IMG/VR virus record: IMGVR_UViG_3300027754_000191
Location: 1-41,600 of that record
DNA: 41,600 nucleotides
Source: a virus
Reading direction: 5' to 3' (one strand)
Shown: piece after piece, positions 37,312 to 41,600 of the stretch
Layout: every line of letters starts with the position of its first letter
Numbering within the stretch: the stretch's first letter is position 1
Position numbers and translations under genes: made by a program
The notes under the pieces: generated by a model
Databases searched by the model: none
What the model was told of the DNA's origin: nothing
What the model saw: only the letters and a program-made list of their open reading frames with translations

Positions 37312-37601
37312 GTGTTGATCTAGACGGCCTGTATGCACACAGGTATTATCGATATCCAACACGCGAACCATGGCTGCCATGGTTCGCGTGGCGGCCTATT
37401 CGCATGATCTATTGGTATGACGAATATCCATTTAGCGCAGATTGTCCAATCAAGTTAAGCAAGATTGTGTGGCTGAAGACCATACTGCGCAGGCGCGTGC
37501 TTGATAGCCGTGCAGGACCCGGCAGGGAATTTGCGCCACCTGTCAAATATACGGAATATACCACACTGTTTGATCTGCTCAAATGGGGCAGCAGCGAGTA
37601 A
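37308..37601 (+). CDS. Small protein with RYPxxxPWxPWFAWRP motif, start unclear
   Basis: An ATG at 37404 gives 65 aa, but the frame is open upstream to the previous gene and encodes RYYRYPTREPWLPWFAWRPI, a phage-like motif that should belong to the same protein. In that extension there is no ATG, GTG or TTG in frame; CTG 37308 (overlapping the previous TGA) and CTG 37329 are candidates. The remainder (VWLKTILRRRV... TLFDLLKWG) is aromatic and basic. Either a rare start codon is used or the N terminus has decayed. Function unknown. Confidence 0.5.
   Translation: MSVDLDGLYAHRYYRYPTREPWLPWFAWRPIRMIYWYDEYPFSADCPIKLSKIVWLKTILRRRVLDSRAGPGREFAPPVKYTEYTTLFDLLKWGSSE
37360..37390. repeat. 31-nt near-perfect palindrome within coding sequence
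   Basis: CACGCGAACCATGGC (37360-37374), T, GCCATGGTTCGCGTG (37376-37390): a 15-bp inverted repeat around a single base. It falls inside the EPWLPWFAW codons of the gene above, so coding constraint explains part of it, but its perfection and 31-nt length are notable. It would form a very stable mRNA hairpin just before ATG 37404. Confidence 0.8.
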
Positions 37602-37608
37602 ATAGCTC

Positions 37609-38637
37609 ATGCAGATTAGAGAACTCTTAGAAGGTGGTTGGGACACGACTGTGACACAGGGCACAGTGATCAAGCCTGCCACAGTAAAGATCACGCTGGC
37701 CAAGGTACAGCAGTTTGTCACAGATTTCAACAGATGGCTTAGCGCTACTAACCAAGGTCCGGTGGCGCTGGGCAGACCCACTGGGTCGGGCACCTATCAT
37801 GAGATAGACAGCAAAGAGCATCCCGACAAGGTCTACGGCGACATCGACCTGCAGATGATTGCCCCAGATGTGCAGGGTACTAGCTACGGTCAATACACCA
37901 CACATTGGAACAGGCTAGCTGACGAATTCGTCAAAAGCAACACGCCAAACTATATACACACAGGTGAAAGCAAGCCAGGGCATCCAATATTTCAGATTGG
38001 CCCCGATCAGTATGTACAAGTAGACTTCATGTGGCACCCACCGCATCTCAAGGATTGGGGTGCTGCTCGCGTCACTCCGGAGCGCGGCATCAAGGGATTG
38101 CTTACTGGTAACATGTACAGCGTGCTGGGAGAGCTGCTAGACATGAGCATACAGCATGCAGGTGTGCAGCTCAAGACCATAGATGGCAAGCATGTGCCGT
38201 TCAGCAAGCAAAAAGGCGCTGTGGTAAAGACCATCAGCACTGATCCAAGATCGTTTATATACGACATCTTCATGAACGAGTACCAACAGATCACAGGGCA
38301 AGAGCCTGGCACTGCCAAGGTTGACCAGCTGCTAGATAGGTTCAGAGGCAACGACCCAAGCGATGTCAAGATCAGCAAGCTGATCAATGCTGTGAAAGGT
38401 TTAGCACGTAGCTTTCAGATCAACGGTATGTATGGCAAGCAGGACCTTGCAGGCTTTGGCGATGCACACGACTTCTTGAATAAGTTCATGCAACGTTATG
38501 AAGAAAAGGCCATGACAGACGTCAACGCTAAGAAGCGCGACAAAGCTGAGACACCAGAAGCCAAGGCTCGTGCAGAAGCTGATCGTCAGAAAGTGCTTAG
38601 CGGTCTGGATACTGTAAAGGGCTTGTTCAATCTATGA
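37609..38637 (+). CDS. Nucleotidyltransferase-fold-like protein
   Basis: The 342-aa protein shows GRPTGSGTYHEID, then VYGDIDLQM (D78, D80) and YVQVDFMWHP, the G-S and three-Asp spacing of the polymerase-beta nucleotidyltransferase fold. It would move a nucleotide to a protein, RNA or small molecule, but the GS motif is atypical. The C-terminal 90 residues are helical and charged (DVNAKKRDKAETPEAKARAEA). It overlaps the plcP start in ATGA, placing it in the same operon. Assigned from motif only. Confidence 0.55.
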   Translation: MQIRELLEGGWDTTVTQGTVIKPATVKITLAKVQQFVTDFNRWLSATNQGPVALGRPTGSGTYHEIDSKEHPDKVYGDIDLQMIAPDVQGTSYGQYTTHWNRLADEFVKSNTPNYIHTGESKPGHPIFQIGPDQYVQVDFMWHPPHLKDWGAARVTPERGIKGLLTGNMYSVLGELLDMSIQHAGVQLKTIDGKHVPFSKQKGAVVKTISTDPRSFIYDIFMNEYQQITGQEPGTAKVDQLLDRFRGNDPSDVKISKLINAVKGLARSFQINGMYGKQDLAGFGDAHDFLNKFMQRYEEKAMTDVNAKKRDKAETPEAKARAEADRQKVLSGLDTVKGLFNL

Positions 38638-39377
38638 TACGTTATCGCAGCGTTTGGATATCAGATGTGCATCTAGGTACCAGGATGAGCAATGCAGCCG
38701 CACTGCTGGAGTTCTTCAAGACTTTTGAGACAGATAAACTGTTTCTAGTTGGCGATATCATTGATGGTTGGGCATTAAGCAAAAGTTTTTATTGGCCACA
38801 AGCACACAATGATGTGATACAGAAGATACTACGGCAAGCCCGCAAAGGCACTGCAGTGACCTACCTGCCTGGAAACCACGACGAGTTTCTGCGCAACTTT
38901 GGTGACCACATATTTGGCAACGTCAGATTGATCGACAGTTGCATATATCACGCAGCCGACGGTAAGTGCTACAAGGTCATACATGGCGACCAGTTCGACG
39001 TAGTGATCAAACATGCCAAATGGCTGGCACATCTAGGCAGCTGGGCATATGACATGCTGATTGCACTTAACGTGACGGTTGGCAGCGTGCGTCGGATGCT
39101 GAAACTTGAACCGTGGAGCCTCAGCGCTTGGGCCAAGTACAAGGTCAAACAGGCTGTGAACTTTATCGGAAACTACGAAGAGAACCTCAGCGGTTATGCC
39201 AAAGCACACGGCTGTGACGGTATCATATGTGGGCACATACATCACCCTAACATCAGAGACATAGACGGAATTGTCTACATGAACTGCGGTGATTTTTGTG
39301 AAAGCTGCACTGCATTGGTTGAACACGAAGACGGACGCTGGGAGATCATTAGATGGCCACTAAACTCTGTATCGTAA
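38634..39377 (+). CDS. plcP: PlcP-type (LpxH-like) calcineurin metallophosphoesterase
   Basis: The 247-aa protein has the complete metal site of calcineurin phosphoesterases: D11-x-H13 (SDVHLG), D40 (LVGDIIDGW), N80-H81-D82 (PGNHDEF), H116 (IHGDQFD) and H200/H202 (CGHIHHP). The central WSLSAWAKYKVKQAVNFIGNYEE and final YMNCGDFCESCTALVEH are typical of the alphaproteobacterial branch often annotated as UDP-2,3-diacylglucosamine hydrolase, which contains PlcP, the phospholipase C that turns membrane phospholipids into diacylglycerol under phosphate limitation. Overlap by 25 nt with a GT4 glycosyltransferase, as in bacterial plcP-agt loci, favours PlcP over lipid A synthesis. No signal peptide; it acts at the inner membrane's cytoplasmic face. 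Confidence 0.82.
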   Translation: MIRYRSVWISDVHLGTRMSNAAALLEFFKTFETDKLFLVGDIIDGWALSKSFYWPQAHNDVIQKILRQARKGTAVTYLPGNHDEFLRNFGDHIFGNVRLIDSCIYHAADGKCYKVIHGDQFDVVIKHAKWLAHLGSWAYDMLIALNVTVGSVRRMLKLEPWSLSAWAKYKVKQAVNFIGNYEENLSGYAKAHGCDGIICGHIHHPNIRDIDGIVYMNCGDFCESCTALVEHEDGRWEIIRWPLNSVS

Positions 39378-40348
39378 CTGATGCTTGGCTACCACAAATA
39401 AACGGTGTAGTTACAACACTGACCAACTTGGTACGAGAAGCCGAAGCTGCTGGCTGGGAAGTGTTGGTCATACATCCAGGGTTGTTCCCCAATCGTCCTG
39501 CGCCTGGATATCCAGAAGTGCAGATATGTTGGCCATGGGGTGTTCGCAAGATGGTTCGCAAGTTTAACCCCGATCATCTGCACATAGCCACTGAAGGACC
39601 ACTGGGACTGATGGCACGCATCAGCTTTCGCCGCTGGGTACTGACCACTGCTTATCACACGCAATGGGCACCAATCTTCAAGCGCATGTTTGGATTGCCC
39701 GAGCAACTGACCTGGGGCTTTATGCGTTGGTTCCACGATCACGGCAAGGTCATGGTGCCTACACCCAGCATACAGCGCGAACTGATAGACCAGGGTGTCA
39801 AAGCAGAAGTTGTGCTGTTTAGCAGAGGTGTTAACCTGGACAAATTGACTCCTACTGTAGAGCATACAACAAATCTACGACCGCGCATACTAAGCGTTAG
39901 CAGAGTCAGCGTAGAAAAGAATCTAGAAGCATTTTGTCAGTTAGATGCTGATAGATATGATCTAGTATTGGTAGGCGACGGTCCGCATCTAGCATCGCTA
40001 CGAGCCCAGTATCCACGAGTACACTACACAGGTATGCTGCACGGATCAGAGCTAGCAAATGAGTATGTTCGTGCAGACTGTATGGTGTTCACCAGCCGTA
40101 GCGATACCTTTGGGCTAGTGATAATTGAATCACAGTGCATGGGAACACCTGTTGCTGCGTATCCAGTCAAGGGACCAATAGACGTGATATTACCAGAGAC
40201 TGGTTGCATGCGCGACGATATTGATGCTGCTATCACTGCTGCACTACAGCTGGACAGGGAAGTCTGCCAACGTATTGCTAGGGCCAAGTTTAGTTGGTTA
40301 CATGCTTGGCTACAGTTCAAAGACAATCTAGTTTCACACGACAGCTGA
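39353..40348 (+). CDS. GT4-family glycosyltransferase (Agt-like, partner of PlcP)
   Basis: The 331-aa GT-B protein has KLCIVTDAWLPQINGVVTTL at the N terminus, the ITEGPLG-like HIATEGPLGLMARI, TAYHTQW, VPTPSIQRELI and the C-terminal donor site with DTFGLVIIESQCMGTPV (E-x7-E type). This is the GT4 group that includes lipid glycosyltransferases next to plcP in alphaproteobacteria, which glycosylate diacylglycerol to make glycolipids that replace phospholipids. Start has GGGAG 8 nt upstream within plcP; the 25-nt overlap points to coupled translation. Sugar donor not readable. Slightly short at the C terminus for the family. Confidence 0.8.
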   Translation: MATKLCIVTDAWLPQINGVVTTLTNLVREAEAAGWEVLVIHPGLFPNRPAPGYPEVQICWPWGVRKMVRKFNPDHLHIATEGPLGLMARISFRRWVLTTAYHTQWAPIFKRMFGLPEQLTWGFMRWFHDHGKVMVPTPSIQRELIDQGVKAEVVLFSRGVNLDKLTPTVEHTTNLRPRILSVSRVSVEKNLEAFCQLDADRYDLVLVGDGPHLASLRAQYPRVHYTGMLHGSELANEYVRADCMVFTSRSDTFGLVIIESQCMGTPVAAYPVKGPIDVILPETGCMRDDIDAAITAALQLDREVCQRIARAKFSWLHAWLQFKDNLVSHDS

Positions 40349-40355
40349 TCGTAAC

Positions 40356-41591
40356 ATGGCCGTCTACATACTGTATCATAATGTTAGATCTGATAATATC
40401 CCACAATGGAATTATATACCTGACCCGCAGCAACTAACTAATTGGTCAGCTGATCCGGCACAGTTTGATATGAAGTTCATAGAAAACATGCCTAACACTG
40501 CTGTTGCGTATGCTAGGATAGAAGACGTTCCGGTAGGCAGCAATTGGTTGTATCCCCTGCACAATCTATACAACAATTCAGTTTATACTCGCTCAGATCT
40601 GAAGATATTTGATCATTTCATGTCTGTGCCTAGGCTTTGGGATGATCTCTTAGCCGGATGTGGTAGGATACTCTATGATGTTAGCCGTGAGGGATTTTTA
40701 TTCCCAAATTTCGTACTTGGGCAAGTAGAAGGATTTTTTAAACAGAACGGCATACCATTAGACCGGGTTGTGTTTGGAACTAGTGCTGCTAATGCTGGTG
40801 AGATATTTCTACAAAACGGCTACACTATGCAGTCATTATCGTTTCAGCAACTTGAATTGGAATCAAGTTGGTGGTCGCAACACTTGCCAACTGTACCACT
40901 GCATCGTACCATAGATAAACGATTCTTATGCTTTAACCGATTGTACAAATATCGGCTGCACCGACTGCAACTACTAGCCAAGCTGCACCGTAGAGATCTG
41001 TTGGGACAGTTCTACTACAGCATGTTGGACGGCGTTGACGACATCGACATAGTTGCAGCTGCAGCGCAGTTAGTAGGTACAGAGCCAGCTAGCTATGATA
41101 CCATTAGTGCAATGAGAGAACTCAAACCCAGAATGCCAATGCTGTTGGATACTGATGATTTGAAAACCAATCTGGCCTGGGAACACACTGATACTGTAGA
41201 ATCATATTACCGTCGCACGGGTATCAGCATAGTAACAGAAACCTTGTTCCACGATGGTGAGATATTGGTGAGCGAGAAGACCTGGCATCCCGTGCGCATG
41301 CAGCAGCCATTCATCGTGCTGAATGGCCCCGGCGCATTACAGCATCTCAGAGATCTCGGCTACAAGACGTTTGGCCAATGGTGGGACGAAGGCTATGACA
41401 CGATTGCAGATCCGTATGACCGTTTGGATGCTGTCGAACAGCTGATAGCAGATATCGCCAGTTGGTCCGACACTAAGTTTGCACAGTTCGTAGCAGAGTC
41501 TGCAGCAGTGTGCCAGCACAATCTGATCCACTTGCAGTCGGCACACACCCGCATAAGCTACGACAGCAAATTAAAGGCATTGTTCATATAA
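40356..41591 (+). CDS. Glycosyltransferase-like phage protein, 411 aa
   Basis: The protein begins VYILYHNVRSDNIPQWNYIP. The central part is basic (KRFLCFNRLYKYRLHRLQLL), and the C terminus has ISIVTETLFHDGEILVSEKTWHPVRMQQPFIVLNGPGAL and LGYKTFGQWWDEGYD, which recalls exostosin- or fucosyltransferase-type donor sites (SEK-W-P motif) in phage glycosyltransferases. The gene follows the GT4 gene by 7 nt in the same orientation, so a shared role in glycan or glycolipid synthesis is possible. The stop lies 9 nt before the window's end. Confidence 0.65.
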   Translation: MAVYILYHNVRSDNIPQWNYIPDPQQLTNWSADPAQFDMKFIENMPNTAVAYARIEDVPVGSNWLYPLHNLYNNSVYTRSDLKIFDHFMSVPRLWDDLLAGCGRILYDVSREGFLFPNFVLGQVEGFFKQNGIPLDRVVFGTSAANAGEIFLQNGYTMQSLSFQQLELESSWWSQHLPTVPLHRTIDKRFLCFNRLYKYRLHRLQLLAKLHRRDLLGQFYYSMLDGVDDIDIVAAAAQLVGTEPASYDTISAMRELKPRMPMLLDTDDLKTNLAWEHTDTVESYYRRTGISIVTETLFHDGEILVSEKTWHPVRMQQPFIVLNGPGALQHLRDLGYKTFGQWWDEGYDTIADPYDRLDAVEQLIADIASWSDTKFAQFVAESAAVCQHNLIHLQSAHTRISYDSKLKALFI

Positions 41592-41600
41592 GATTCCGCT

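Noticed and set aside
38634-39377. Assignment as LpxH for lipid A synthesis
   Set aside because: Motifs overlap between LpxH and PlcP, but the central and C-terminal signature and the adjoining GT4 gene fit PlcP better; kept as the alternative to test.
1-41600. Prophage or integrative element signs, CRISPR arrays, insertion sequences
   Set aside because: No integrase, transposase, att-like direct repeats or spaced repeats were seen by eye.

Overview
The window is best read as part of a large tailed-phage genome, T4-like in its gene content, whose host is probably an alphaproteobacterium. The phage reading rests on dense, almost wholly rightward coding with many 1-4 nt stop/start overlaps, a tail beta-helix protein, a two-subunit T4-type topoisomerase II, class Ia ribonucleotide reductase with glutaredoxin, polynucleotide kinase and phosphatase pieces, endolysin-like proteins and dozens of small unrecognised genes. 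The host reading rests on a circularly permuted two-piece tmRNA of alphaproteobacterial type, an outer-membrane barrel gene that looks alphaproteobacterial, and a PlcP-type lipase next to a glycosyltransferase, a pair known from alphaproteobacteria. No integrase, CRISPR array, insertion sequence or ordinary tRNA gene was seen.

Layout. 1-1364: end of a structural module (beta-helix tail protein and one unknown), closed by an AT-rich hairpin. 1598-7015: nucleotide metabolism (nrdA, nrdB, glutaredoxin) with a GT2 glycosyltransferase and a PWCAAFV-type cell-wall peptidase. 7071-9327: small genes around the permuted ssrA at about 7935-8270, then sufE. 9381-14374: sulfotransferase-like protein, both topoisomerase subunits and a Bax-inhibitor-1 family membrane protein, closed by a strong terminator. 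14437-18976: unknown small genes, FkbM methyltransferase, MBD4-like DNA glycosylase, short UDP-sugar dehydrogenase, Nudix and radical SAM genes. 19034-22812: tilS, a secreted endolysin candidate, small genes, a second Nudix and a DEDDh exonuclease. 22871-23500: the only leftward gene, an outer-membrane protein with its own terminator. 23713-28661: PseT-like 3'-phosphatase, three SGNH-fold proteins and an AAA+ ATPase. 28723-37601: a long array of small accessory genes with a second AAA+ ATPase and a PseT-like kinase. 37609-41591: nucleotidyltransferase-like protein, PlcP-type phosphoesterase, GT4 glycosyltransferase and a second glycosyltransferase-like protein.

Regulation. At least ten sites share TTGACA (or a one-base variant), a spacer of exactly 16 nt and a TATtgT-like -10 usually preceded by TGTGC or TATGC; most carry GG directly before the -35. 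Others use 17 nt. At tilS (19034), a small gene (20737) and the topoisomerase large subunit (10053) the start codon lies 7 nt after the -10, the expected transcription start, so these mRNAs are predicted leaderless.

The points most worth following up are the phage-borne permuted tmRNA with a 16-bp clamp in its spacer, the overlapping plcP-glycosyltransferase pair that could rework host phospholipids into glycolipids, and the MBD4-like mismatch glycosylase. All family assignments come from motif reading by eye without database searches.
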